DNA of 64,000 nucleotides, taken from Enoplolaimus lenunculus (taxonomy: Eukaryota; Nematoda; Enoplea; Enoplida; Thoracostomopsidae). The first letter of the stretch is position 1. Every line of letters begins with the position of its first letter. Shown here one piece after another: positions 10,551 to 22,300 of this stretch. A program made the translations under genes and the position numbers. The stretch spans positions 100,030 to 164,029 of the forward strand of contig JASANG010003039.1 in the NCBI GenBank assembly GCA_030248215.1, read 5' to 3'. The notes beneath the pieces were generated by a model. The model did not search any database, was not told where the DNA came from, and saw only the letters and a list, made by a program, of their open reading frames with translations.

Positions 10551-11404
10551 ACCGAGACAAACCAAATCAACACAATTTCCAGGTGGCCAACGCTAGTATG
10601 TATTAGTCAGTCAGTAGCAATCTTTTAAACCGAATACCCAGCACTATTGAAGCAGTTACATAATAAATATCAATTTTTAGAATTGTATGGTTTACGCTCA
10701 TAACAATCAGCTTGTGGGTCAGGGTACTTCCCTTAGAGCAAGAAGTTAAAACAGGTGCTTAAGAAACAAAAACTGAGGTGCGAGGTTATTTCGATTGGTA
10801 TATAATTTATCTAACTTTTTGACAAAAAATTGCGGATCCAGAGGGAGGACCTTGGTAACCTAAAAAATCGATTTTTTCAAAAATTCAAATTTGGGCGTGG
10901 AACAATTAGAAAGGTCGTTAAAAGCACACGAGTGCATCGAGCTAAACTAATCAAACGTACGTATTTATTTGTAGGTATATATTAAATACCAAGGCAATTT
11001 CTGGCTTTACTCTTACATCAAACCTCTCAATTACTGAAACCTCGCAACCACAGCGAGCCTAAAGTTAGCCATATGTCGCGTTAAATCATTCGGTAAAGAC
11101 ATCAGTCGACGAAACTTCATGAGCAAATCAAAAGAGGTGCCAGACAAAGTTTCACATTAAATCAAATGGCAAATCTCAAATTCAGAAATCCACTTATAAA
11201 TACGTACATATGCGGCAATATGTTTTCCGGTCAACAATCTTGATTTTCACACCGTTCACCACCATATCCGTATTACATATATGGTAGCTTATGTTGATAG
11301 TTATTTTACGCGGTCTTATTTGGGCACGGTTGGTTCGTATATACCTGCCACGGCATCGGTGCCTTGTTCTCCGGCCCTGATATAAATCCTGCTTCCAGAT
11401 CAAC
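10551..11404. other. Non-coding stretch
   Basis: No exon, RNA gene or element end recognised. An AGACCGAGACAAACC motif at the very start belongs to the GAGACC family. Confidence 0.4.
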
Positions 11405-11755
11405 TCTAATAACCAGATATTATTTATGGGTTTTGGAAGCTTACAAACAATTTATTCAGATTTATAGCACCTAAACACCCTTTAATACTGAAATTAGATT
11501 TGCTTGTTAGAGAAATAATGTAACGTCCTAATTCAGGCTTAAACCAATATTATACGAATTAGCCTGCAGCTAGTAAACGGCTTAGAATTTTGAACCCCAC
11601 TGCGAAGGTAACACCCCAAGGTTATAAGTTTTCAAACAAAAAGTTTACCAAAATCCGTTGAGAGATCCTCAGATTCTCGTCCGACAGACATCCAGCTTTC
11701 ATTCTCGTCAAAAAACAAAACTTTTTGCGCAACAGTTTCGCTTCGTTCAAAATGT
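11405..11755 (-). mobile_element. Helentron/HINE-like repeat, partial copy
   Basis: Retains one monomer (GGAAGCTTACAAACAATTTA, GCACCTAAACACCC) and the 5' segment with CGTCCGACAGACATCC and TTTCGCTTCGTTCAAAATG. The 3' hairpin end is missing and it is more diverged than the other copies. Confidence 0.65.
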
Positions 11756-12389
11756 TTGATGAAAAACACAGTTTTGGCTCACAACAATAATCAGGCTACA
11801 ACTATATATATTCGTTTCAAATTGCTTACATTTTGTACGCTATGTGCAACAGCTAAATTACACTACATGTATGAATGTACGTAATACATTTGAATAACTT
11901 TAACGGCAAACAACAAAAAACAAACCAGGAAAGCTAAACGAATGCAAAAGCACTGGGATACGTACGTATAGCAAAAAGGATAAAGTTACGAGCAGTTGTT
12001 CTCAATTGGGTCTTACAGCAAAAAGGAGAAATCAGACGGGTTCGACTTTAAATGTGGCGTAAAACGTGCTCAGGAGCCAGCAGGCAACATTTGAAGGGTG
12101 CACGCAGGATGGTACTGAAAGGCCGCCAACGCTGTAGTGACCAAAACCGGTCATGGTATCCAAGCGTCGTGTGTGTTGAGATGTGAGCAATAAGACCAAA
12201 CAAAATACAAATATTCCCGGCAGCACCTAAATTTTGGTAACTTTTACTGCGTTTGTGTCTTTCCTTAATCATATAAAGTTTCACGGACAGCACTCGAAAT
12301 GTTAACGTTGGAACCTCACTTAAATATTATCGATTTGTCAAAAATAGTTATCTATTATTTTGATAAACGTTTTTTGATTGAAAGCCTGT
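11756..12389. other. Non-coding stretch, one doubtful open frame
   Basis: A minus-strand frame at 12,048-12,293 has a possible splice acceptor near 12,230 (AAAATTTAG-GTGCTG) but no recognisable domain. I do not call it a gene. Confidence 0.35.
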
Positions 12390-12655
12390 CATCCTGTGGT
12401 GTTAACCTCGCAATGGTGTTTTAGAATTTTAAGCCGTTTGTTAGCTACAGGCTAATCTGCATAATTAGTTAAGCCTGAATTAAGACTTTCTACATTATTT
12501 CACTAATTATAGGGTTACAAGCAATCTAATTTCAGGAATAATGGGTTTTTGGGCGCAAGAAATCTAAATAAAACTTCTACAAACCTTCAAAACCGATTAT
12601 TTAATAGTTATCTAATAGCTAATTTGCATAATAGCAAGAAATTTTGTATTCAAAC
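12390..12655 (+). mobile_element. Helentron/HINE-like repeat, partial copy
   Basis: Plus-strand fragment with GTGTTAACCTCGCAATGG, TTAGCTACAGGCTAATC and one monomer (GGGTTTTTGGGCGCAAG). Both ends are lost. Confidence 0.65.
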
Positions 12656-13925
12656 CAAACTTAAAATATTGTACTACATTCTTGCATAATTCCATGACTA
12701 TTTAAAATTTTGATTTCTTAAAACATGGCAGAATTAAAAAAACTTCACATCAGCTTGATATTTATCGGAATAATGACTTCGTATTTTTAAATTATCTCAA
12801 AAGTAACCCAGTGAAGAATTTGCATCGAATACGCACCGTCAAATACTAAATTTATTACCTTTGCAAGAAACAAAATCTATTTAAATATGCATATACCAAG
12901 TCGCGTCGCGAGATCACATACTACTGGGCGTCATATTACATTCTGACCCCTCTTGATTTAATAAGACGCCAAACCTAACTAAGTACGATGCTAAGTAAAA
13001 GGCTAGTTTGCAAATCTGGCAATCTTTGAAGAGTACATTAGAATTTTCCATGACACAGAACTTATGAGTTCATAGCTTTTGAATTTAATCCCAAAACGCT
13101 AAGCCATTTTTCCAAAACAGTCCAAAAGTACTTATCAGCGATTTCAGCACTCTGAATAATGAACAACTTAATGTGGTGTTGGGGGCGACAACCCCATCCT
13201 ACTTATTCTTCTTTCAAAATCCGGAAGGTTCAAGGAAGCCGCAGCCTCCCCTGAGAGAGAAAAAGCACAAAATCGATTCAAAACGTTACGTTTGGTTGTT
13301 GCAGAAAAAAGCTTCCTCCTACATTTGTATCCTGAAGTTAATGGTAAATTAGGTTCTGATAAAATGACAAGGTATCTACCTTGCAATTGTCCTCCCTCAG
13401 AAAGTTATTTTGTTAAAAATTATTAGGTCCCTATGTTCCAATTTTACCCCTCAGAAAATTTTTTGGTGAAAAATGTTTCAAAACATTTATATAGCGTGGG
13501 GGATGTTTGAAATTTTATTCTGAGTGTTGTTGCTGTTATATTGTTGTCGCGGTTGTTTTATGTTGTTGTTGGTGTTGCACCTGGTACATTTTATACGCAT
13601 CCAGATGTATTGGGCGCCACTCGGAAATTAAAAAAAAATTAAGTAAAGAAGTATTACTCGGGCATGAATGGCTGCGAAAGCTTGTTATATAACGAATTCG
13701 AATACGCCTGGAATTTAAATTTACGGTCTCCTCACGGATTGTCATTGAAAAAAAAGTCTAGGTATTGATTTTCGCACTACTATATATAAGTAATTTTGTC
13801 TGATGACTATTAGTCACTCAAAAGACCCCCCATGGGACCGGCATTAGCGTAGGGCTTCATGGCAGGGCTATAACTACTACCGGATACCAAAGAAACCAGA
13901 GCCGAATATTACAAATAGGGTACAA
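12656..13925. other. Non-coding stretch
   Basis: No gene or complete element recognised. A GTT/GTTGTT-rich run lies at about 13,525-13,580. Confidence 0.4.
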
Positions 13926-14285
13926 AGCGGAATTGGACTATCTCAGAAGCGGAACAGTAAATTATATCGGAGCGGTAATGGGAACAATAAATTTTGACTT
14001 AATTTAGAGTGTCCGTTGGCTGGCAACATTATTCAAAAACGTCACATGAACAAAATGGCGATGTTGTTTTCGTTCGGCAAAACTAAACAACATTCAAAAC
14101 AAAATGATAGTTCTGTGTGTGTAGATGTTGACGCCGATAGAATTTTTATGCAACATATAACAAAACGTAAGATTACAAATAAAATTTTAAAATTCAGATT
14201 CCGATGGATTGTGCAATTGGAATCGGAACTAGTTTTCAATGGAATTCTAATCGGAATTCTAATCAGAATTCAAGTTGCAGACTGA
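13926..14285. mobile_element. GATTCCG-motif DNA element, putative
   Basis: One side has GCGGAATTGG, AGCGGAACAG and GGAGCGGTAATGGG; the other side (14,195-14,280) is dense in GATTCCGAT, GGAATCGGAAC and CTAATCGGAATTC. The same right-hand motif set occurs at 16,838-16,925. The pattern of motif-packed ends fits the other hAT-like elements of the window, but no target duplication was found. Confidence 0.45.
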
Positions 14286-14423
14286 TTACGAATACCTATA
14301 CATTTAGACACTTTTACCTCCCCCACACAACTGAAACGTTCGCTGGAAAGTTTTTCGCCTACAACTGTAAAACATACAAAACATACGCATTACTTCTTGA
14401 TTGTTCTTATTATGGCTGGCGAC

Positions 14424-14471
14424 ACCTGGATCCCACATTTTGAATGGACCTGGATCCCACATTTTGAATGG
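14424..14471. repeat. Perfect 24 bp tandem duplication
   Basis: Positions 14,424-14,447 and 14,448-14,471 are identical (ACCTGGATCCCAC then ATTTTGAATGG). An exact repeat in non-coding sequence suggests a recent slippage or repair event. Confidence 0.9.
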
Positions 14472-14633
14472 ACACTAGGCAGAATAAAGCTATCATCACT
14501 TAGACTCCTTATACTAAGCAATTAACTAACGTTATGCGAATATTGATCACGTCTGTCTATTTATGTATCTACACAAAAATTTGCGCAAATTTAGAAATAT
14601 ACGTATACAAGAATTAAATACGTGCATTCGCCA

Positions 14634-15005
14634 GGGTGCGACCGAATATCCGGCTGCGGCAAAAACTCGACATCCGGCAGCGGTATTTTAACTTGTTGAA
14701 CGTTTTTAAATTTAAAAAATTGAAACTATTACTTGTATGTACAACAACTGTCATGGAATGATCGATTTACTTTCACATATTTATTTCTGTCTTAGATGTG
14801 TTGTAAATGGTTGCATATGCCTGTGTACGTTCAAAATCTTTAACGGATTACAGTAACGGTGGGAAACCTGATACAGATGAACAGTGTTATTTTAGGGGGT
14901 AACAGTATCTCAACGTATTTATTTTCCTAAGCCTAAAACAGAGTAAAAATAAGTCTAAAACTAAGCCAAAGAATAAGCGAAAAAGCTTTAATGTTAAGCC
15001 ACATC
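14634..15005 (+). mobile_element. hAT-like non-autonomous element, CCGGC family
   Basis: Starts CAGGGTGCGACCGAATATCC, a hAT-type CAGGGTG start, followed by CCGGCTGCGGC and CATCCGGCAGCGG. Downstream are the AACTTGTTGAACG, GATTTACTTTCACAT and CCTAAGCCTAAAAC blocks shared with 10,215-10,550 (inverted) and, in part, 16,625-16,830 and 62,120-62,320. The far end was not identified. No coding frame. Confidence 0.55.
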
Positions 15006-15320
15006 TACTTTATAGTTACATAGCAATAGGATAAAACTACACGAACTGAAAAGTAACATTGGCCAAAGAAATATTGCCACTGAACGCAATGCTACAAAAA
15101 CATACGTAAATAATAAAATAGGGTCGTTGTTACAGGGTTAAAACGCATCAGTGTAATGTTAAATTTTGTCACTTTAAGGGTATTGCTATACTACTGATGA
15201 CGTCCGACACCGTACGCGTGTACGGGTGACGGACCGCGCCGTACAACAAGTATATATACCACAATCCTTACTCTTCGGATAACTTAGGCCAAGGCCACAG
15301 AAAAAAATTAGCTATGTACT

Positions 15321-16117
15321 CTGGCTTCTCCACAGCGAGGGGGGGGGCCCAGCACTTTTCGAAATTTTCATTTTGCCCCCGGCGAAAATTGTGCCGCCCC
15401 CAGGAAAGGCCCCCCGGCGAATTTTCGGCCGTCCCCCAGCAAATTTTTTTGCTGGGAGCCCCCCAGGACTTTTCTAAGCCAAAAATTTTCAATGTTAAAA
15501 CATAAAGACCTGGACTTTTTTTGAGGCGGACATTCGCAAAATGTGATTTTGTATTACGCTGAGTACTCATAATTTTTTAATAGCGTTACAAATACCGGTA
15601 GTAACTAGTACAATTCAATAATGAACTGAAAAAAGCACAATTATATAAAGACCGTTTCAGGGCATACAGCATTCGAAAGTACCTTGCAGCAACAAGTTCA
15701 ACCCGCCTGAGCCTTATGATAAACCGAAGCTGTGACCAATATATATAATATATGTTAATCACAGTTTCAATTATAGATTATCTATATTTTATATAATTGT
15801 GCTTCTTTCAACTTCTGGTAAAGTTGTCAGTAATATTAGTTAAAATTATTGTTATTAGCGTTTGCGGGGAATTTTTGTCATGTTGAGCGATGAGTAATCT
15901 TCAGTTGAGTTGGAAACACGATCTAGAATAAAAAACATGGTCCAAAAAGTCGGCTTGCAAAATTTTGAGCCTGCCCCCAGGACCCCCTAGATCATCTGGG
16001 GGCCCCCAGGAAAACTGCCCCCCCCCCCCAGCAAAATTAGCTGCCCCCCAGGAAACTCCTGGGGCCCCCCAGGAAACGCCCCCCCCGGCGGAAATTTTAA
16101 AACTGTGGAGAAGCCAG
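15321..16117. mobile_element. C-rich TIR element with 5 bp target duplication
   Basis: The ends are perfect inverted repeats, CTGGCTTCTCCACAG (15,321-15,335) and CTGTGGAGAAGCCAG (16,103-16,117). GTACT flanks both sides (15,316-15,320 and 16,118-16,122). About 170 bases inside each end are packed with degenerate CCCCCAGGAAA / CCCCCAGCAAAATT motifs, while the middle is ordinary AT-rich DNA. There is no transposase frame, so it is non-autonomous. I cannot place the superfamily: 5-bp duplications are known for Transib but this TIR is unlike CACWATG. Confidence 0.75.
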
Positions 16118-16139
16118 GTACTGATACTTGAATTCCATC

Positions 16140-16500
16140 TACTCAATATAATATTAGATTTGAATTACGTAATTATCTGGCTCCGGCCGGCTATTAATTC
16201 GGCTCCGGCATTTTTTGGTCTCCGGTCGAACTCTGGTTTAATAGCTAGTAAAATTCCCCGGGACCTGGCTCCGGTTCAGGGGTCTATGTCCTTGGACATG
16301 GCATATGGGGACAAAACGTTATTTGCCCGTGCCTAACCGAGGTTAGGAAACCTTAGATAATGGAATGAAGGATTGTTAGCTACGTTCAGATATTTGAATA
16401 CATTTAGTCTTACATATGAGTTAATTATCCCGCTTCGGCCGGATATTAATTTATGCGGCTCCGGCATTTTTTTGGTATCCGATCGCATCCTGGACTTCAC
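16140..16500. mobile_element. GGCTCCGGC-motif element fragments
   Basis: Two related segments (about 16,150-16,245 and 16,425-16,490) share CGGCCGG-ATATTAAT or CTATTAAT, GCGGCTCCGGCATTTTTT and GGT-TCCG. Their inverse is at 61,155-61,270. This is another motif-rich DNA element family. No coding sequence. Confidence 0.5.
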
Positions 16501-16624
16501 AACCATAATATATAATTAACACCGTCTAAAAAATAGGACGAAAAATGCTACATCACATTGGCTTATGTTACGTTGAAGGGCGTGCAGTTTTGCTGACACC
16601 ATAAATTATAGGTAGCTTGGCTAT

Positions 16625-16935
16625 GTTTTATTTTCGCTTAGGCTTAGTCTTAGTTTTAGACTTATTTTTACGCCGAAATTTAGGCTGCGACCTAGGAACA
16701 GGAACACACTGAGATAGTACTACACACCTAAAATAACACTGGTCATCTTTATCAAATTGTCCAGCGTTAGTGTTATCGAATAAAAATTATAAACGTACAT
16801 GGTTACATGTAAGCATTTACAACACATGTATGCAGGGCGCAACAGGAATTCCGATTCAATACGAGTTCCGATTTCGATTCCGATTGCACAATCAATCGGA
16901 AACGGAACTTTGGAATTTTAATTTTAATCTTACTT
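16625..16935 (-). mobile_element. Fragments of CCGGC and GATTCCG element families
   Basis: 16,625-16,830 matches the internal TTAGGCTTAGTCTTAG and ACATGTAAGCATTTACAAC blocks of the 14,634 family in inverse. 16,838-16,925 begins CAGGGCGCAACAGGAATTCC and is packed with GATTCCG motifs, like 14,195-14,280. Confidence 0.45.
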
Positions 16936-16944
16936 GTTGTGATA

Positions 16945-18900
16945 CGGTACATAAATTTCGGTATTATCTGTCTATTAAATCCGCTTCGACACATCCAGGA
17001 TTTCACGGCTTATCTGGCAGGAAAACGGGCATTTACGATACTGAACCTGGTCCGCCCACACCATCCAATAGCAGTGGCACCCGACGACATCCCGAAAATA
17101 GCTATAGTCACACCTTTCGGTCTTTTTGAGTACGTCCGAATGCCGTTTGGACTTCGCAACGCGGCACAGACGTTCCAACGCTTACAATCATCGAAGAAGC
17201 TGCAAGCATTTCTTGGGTTGCTCAACTTCTACCATCGCTTTATTCCGCATTGCGCGGACATCAACGCCCCTCTGTCGTCGCTAGCTTCCAGTGCCAAATC
17301 AAAATCAATTAAACAGGTTAACTGGACGGCGACGACATCAGCGGCGTTCGAAGCCTGCAAGGATGCTCTAACAAAAGCGATAATGCTGACGCATCCCGTT
17401 CCAAATGCCCCGCTCAGCATCCTGGTAGATGCCTGGACCGTTGCAGTGGGGCTGTGCTTCAGCAACAACGCCACGGCAAATGGGAGCCGCTCTCATTCTT
17501 CTCGAAAAAGATGACGGACACAGAGTCCCGTTATAGCACCTTCGGTCGGGAACTCTTAGCGATTACATGACAATCCGCCACTTTCGCCATATTATAGAAG
17601 GCCGACAGTTTTTCGTCCTGACCGATCACAAACCGTTGACATTCGCCCTGCAATCCCGATCTGAACGACTGTCGCCGAGAGAACTTCGCCATCTCCCATT
17701 CATAGCCGAATTCAGAAGTGACATACGTCACATCAGTGGTGAAGACAACAACGCCGCTGACGCACTATCCCGTATTCACGTTGTGACACGTGGGATCGAC
17801 TATCAGATGTTGGCTGATACTCAAACCCGGGACAAATCTTTCGAAGAAATTATGCAACGTGACACCTGTTCGCTCAAATTGAAGTCAGTCGTCATACAAT
17901 GGACAAAATCATGTCTGCATATCCTCTTCCTGACCGTCGATTCGATCATATCAACGTCGACATCGTTGGTCCCTTACGGCCATCGAATGGTCAATCGTAA
18001 TTGTTGACCGTGATAGATCGCTTCAACCGCTGGCCTAAAACATTACCTAATTCCCACATCACTGCCGAACCGGTCGCTCGAGCTCTGCTGACAGGATGAA
18101 TCGCACGTTTCGGTGTTCCGAGTTTCATCGCTACGGACTGTGGAAGGCAATTTGAATCCATGCTGTTCAAGCAACTTACAAAACTGTTCGGTGGAACTCA
18201 TTTGAGCACGACGGCTTATCACCCTGTCGCCAACGGGATGGTTCAGCTGCCTCCATCAGATGCCACGTCTACAGTCATCAATGGACATTAGCCCTGCCGT
18301 TTCTAGTTCTCGGCATCTGGTCAACGTTCAAAGAAGACATCGGAGCAACGGCCGCCGAAATGCTATACGGCGCTCCTAGTCGCCTACCTGGCGAGATGTT
18401 GTCAATGCAGGATTTTCAACCGACCGATCCGGCCTCATTTATCGCCCGTTTGAGACATATTATGGGCAAACTACGTACGCCCTACAACCACTCGAAATAC
18501 CGATCGACCGTTCTATATTCCCACGTCCTTACGTCAATCAAATTTTGTATTTGTTCGAATCGATGCTATTCGAAAACCACCTCAATCGCCTTACAAGGAA
18601 CCTTTCCGAGTTTTACAACGAAGTGAAACACATTATACTCTGGACGTTCTTGGGAGGCGCGAAACTATTTCTATCGGTCGATTAAAACCAGCGTATATAT
18701 ATCGATAGCACTCAATCTCAAGACGCGACAACTGCAACCGGTGCGACAAGAACCCGACAGACTATTCCATAATCGACCAGATTCGACGTCAACACAGTGA
18801 TTCGTTTCCCCGATCAATTAGCAACGGATTTTTGAAGGAGGAGCACTGAGCCTGCTCACGCCAACAAGTAGCCACTCATGAAAGCTTTCTATCGATCGAT
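16945..18900 (+). mobile_element. Gypsy LTR retrotransposon fossil (pol part)
   Basis: Fossil of a Ty3/Gypsy element, most like the CsRn1-type branch. In order: reverse transcriptase (TPFGLFEYVRMPFGLRNAAQ at 17,110-17,170, then FLGLLNFYHRFIPHCADI), RNase H (FVLTDHKPLTFALQSRSERL at 17,610-17,670, ADALSRIH at 17,757-17,780) and integrase core to about 18,640, with a typical IGRLKPAY tail near 18,675. Gag and protease are not seen. It is broken in many places and is old. A piece of its tail (18,668-18,755) recurs at 18,887-19,346, split by the hAT MITE. Confidence 0.85.
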
Positions 18901-19346
18901 TAAAACCAGCGTATATCAGGGTGGCACCGAATCCACGATTTGATCGAATCCGAATCCAGTGCTAATTTGCCGAATCCGAATCCTGCCTGTTGCAAATTTC
19001 AGATATATCTTAATTTGTTTCAGAATATCAACGCAATGCCAACTGTATTACTTTTAATACGTTAATATATTTCGTCCCGACGTCAGTTCAGAGATTTCTC
19101 ACCTGAAATAAAAAATATTGATTTTCATAGCAAGGTATTTAAAAATTTTATGGCATAAAAATGAAAAACCATATTGCCGAGCTTTGTTGGATTGGATTTT
19201 TGGATTCGGCTTTTCCTCAACCGAATCAGAATCCGAATCCGAACCTCAAATTTTTGCCGAATCCGAATCTTTGTTGCCACCCTGGCGTATATAGATAGCA
19301 CTCAATCTCAAGACGCGACAGCTGCAACCGGCGCGACAACAACCCC
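18887..19346 (+). repeat. Second copy of Gypsy tail, split by a hAT MITE
   Basis: 18,887-18,916 plus 19,293-19,346 repeats 18,668-18,755 (CGATTAAAACCAGCGTATAT, GATAGCACTCAATCTCAAG, CTGCAACCGG). The hAT element at 18,917-19,284 is inserted in this second copy and the LINE reading frame starts right after it. Confidence 0.8.
18917..19284. mobile_element. hAT MITE, CCGAAT family, 8 bp TSD
   Basis: Starts CAGGGTGGCACCGAATCC and ends TTGTTGCCACCCTG, with GCGTATAT as an exact 8-bp target duplication at 18,909-18,916 and 19,285-19,292. Both ends are packed with CCGAATCCGAATCC motifs. 368 bp, no coding frame. The 8-bp duplication and CAGGG start identify it as a hAT-superfamily non-autonomous element. 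Confidence 0.92.
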
Positions 19347-19350
19347 CGCC

Positions 19351-22300
19351 ATGAAGCCCGCCTCATCGTTGGCGCACGGGTGCAACGTCCAGCAATCGGA
19401 CGGCGAAGGGCTCCCTCATCCGGCAACCTCCCCCACGGCCTCAATATGGCCGAGATTCGGGGCCCGGGTCCCAACAATAGGGTTTTTGGTTACCAGGGGT
19501 CTTGATCCAGCCCACGACCCCTGGTATCTGATTATTCAGGCTGGCGACGTTGAGACCAATCCTGCACCACAACGGAGCAGAACGACTGTCCCTTGCAGCG
19601 TCTGCTCAAGTCATGTATCACAATGCTGGTCGATTCAATGCACGAACTGCGCGATGTGGTGCCACCAGCGATGTTCCATGCTCACACTGGAGCAACTGAA
19701 AACTGCAACGCCACTCTTCACTGCGTCTTGGATTTGTCCGGAGTGCCATGATACATCGATGACATCGTCACCCCCAAACAAGGTCAGTCAAAATACAACG
19801 ATCGCGATGAGTCAAGCAGCAGAATCATGTGACGCCTGCGGCGATCCGATTCGTGCAAACTATACCCCAATACGATGTCAATGCGGCGCCACTTGCCATA
19901 AACAAGAACGCTGTAGTCAATTGAAGCGAGCCCAAACTCAGCGCAGTAGCTCGTGGTCGTGCAACAGCTGTCGTGAGCCAACTACACTGCGAGATCGCAG
20001 CAACACACTTGCTGGTGCGCCGGTCCTGCTCCAACCGAAGCAACCGCTGCCGAAAGAAGTCAAGTCGACATGCACCTCATGCCGGAAGTCGATCGTCAAC
20101 ATCGCCTCCGCTGCCAAATGCGCACAGTGCAGCAAGCGTTTTCAAAAAAAATGCACAAAGCTAACCAGGGGCCAGCAGGAAGCGCTGCTCAACAGGGAAG
20201 CGTGGAGCTGTGACGTATGCACAGCACCCACAACCAGAGATGCCGCGCCCACTCAAGCAAGCGCAGTCTCTGAAGCCAAATGCACATCTGAAAAAAAATC
20301 GGATTTTGTGGTCAGACGAAGCCTGAATCTCCTGCAGTGGAATGCTAACGGCGTCTGTACCAAACCGGTTGAACTGGAGCAGTGCCTGAGAGACAATGCG
20401 ATCGACGTTGCTACGATACAAGAGACGAAGCTGCATAAAGAGAAGAAGGAGCCGCGGTTTAGTGGCTATAGTTCGGTTCGACTGGACCGTCCACCGAAAG
20501 TTGACGGCCAGATACGACGCGGCGGCGGTCTGATGATATACATCAAAAACGATGTGCCATACTCAATTCTTCCGATATCCACCGCGCCGGGCTCTGCCCT
20601 TGAAGCACAAGCAATCCAAATCAGCGGTAGCAAATCAACAACGATGAACTTGGTCAATGCCTATTGCCCACCGATCAGAACTGTAGAGGGCGAAGACAGG
20701 CAGCCGGGATTCAACCCACACGACCTGTCACAAGAGCGCCCGCATCTCATCGCCGGTGATCTAAACGCTCATTCGACCCTGTGGGACGACCAACAGCCTG
20801 AAGACGAAATGGGTGCTGCAATTGAAGCATGGATGATGGACAAGTCGATGTCATGCGTGAATGATGGCTCGTCCACTAGGGTTAACCCTGGCACGGGGGG
20901 CAAAAGTGCCCCGGACGTCACCTTTGTCCCGAACCACATGATGAATAGAGTCAGCTGGCGGGTGTTAGAGTGTATTGGCTCAGATCACCAACCGATTGCA
21001 ATCACGCTGCACATGGATGTTCAGACAATGGGTCCACCGACATCGGTTACCGGCGCGCCGTGGAAATGGTCCAGAGCTAACTGGAGTGGCTTTACTAGCA
21101 TTCGAAGCCGAGTCAACAGCTTTACAAATATCATAATTGCAGCTGCCAATAAACATTTCGGCAAAGTCGTTCAGAAAAAGCATGATAGAGGGTATCTCAC
21201 TCCAGAAATAAAAGAAGCCATCAAAATTCGAAATCGACTACGACGCAATATTGCCGACAACAGACAAGAATGGGTAACACAATGCAAACGTGTTCGTGAA
21301 TTGATTGCGTCCGTCAAAGCCGAGAAATGGGCTGAGTTTGTAGAGGACAGCAACATCAACAACAACTGTGAGAAAGCATGGAAGCTAATTAAGTCACTCA
21401 AAGGCTCAACATCAACAAGTAACGTGAATGAAGTCATGATAGTTAACGGCAAGGCACTAAAGGGTCGTATGGCTAAGGCTGAAGCATTTGCTAAATACTA
21501 CGCCCAAGTTAGTAGCTTGAAGTTTAGCAAAGCGGAACGTGAGCGCATCTCGAAAGTGCGCAAAAGCTTGACAGCAGCAGCAAACAATGATGCAGCTAGC
21601 CCAGCATGCTGCCCCTTCACCGCGGCAGAGATGGACTCCGCTATCAAGGCGATGCGAGCGAAGTCTGCAGCTGGACCGGGCGGCGTCTCCCCAAGATTTC
21701 TGAAGGCCCTTGGTCCATCAGCAAAAGATTTCTTGCTTCGCTGTTTCAACCAATCGTGGGAACTGGGCTGCTGCCCGCAAGCGTGGAGAGACGCCGACAT
21801 CATTCCGTTGCTTAAAAGTGGCAAGCCTGCGAGCAAGCTTGAATCATATCGACCTGTTAGCCTAACCTCAGTGATAGCCAAAACGTTGGAAAGAATGGTC
21901 GGTGCTCGATTATATCATCTTGCCGAGCAGAATGGATGGTTGTGCAACGACCAAGCGGGCTTTCGAAAGAACCGGAGCTGCGAAGATCAAGTCATCAGAC
22001 TCGCACAAGAAATTAGCGACGGCTTCCAAGCAAAACCTGCAGGAAGAACAGTGCTTGCCTTACTAGATTACTCCAAGGCCTTTGATAAAGTGTGGCGTGA
22101 CGAATTAATTGGTCGCATGCTCGAAATTGGAGTACCCGTGAAACTGATTAGGTGGTGCCGCGGATTCTTACGTAACCGGCAAGCTCGTGTTCGGCTTGAC
22201 GGCGCCCTGAGCCGTCAGCACCACCTACCACAAGGTGTCCCCCAAGGCGCTGTACTCTCACCTCTCCTATTTATTATCTACATCAACGGGGTTCGTCAAG

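Noticed and set aside
12032-12293. Two overlapping minus-strand frames with a possible splice acceptor
   Set aside because: No recognisable domain, ordinary composition, and no partner exon; could be chance.
15314-15570. Open frames on both strands in the C-rich element
   Set aside because: Pro/Gly-rich translations of the C-rich motif array; not protein coding.
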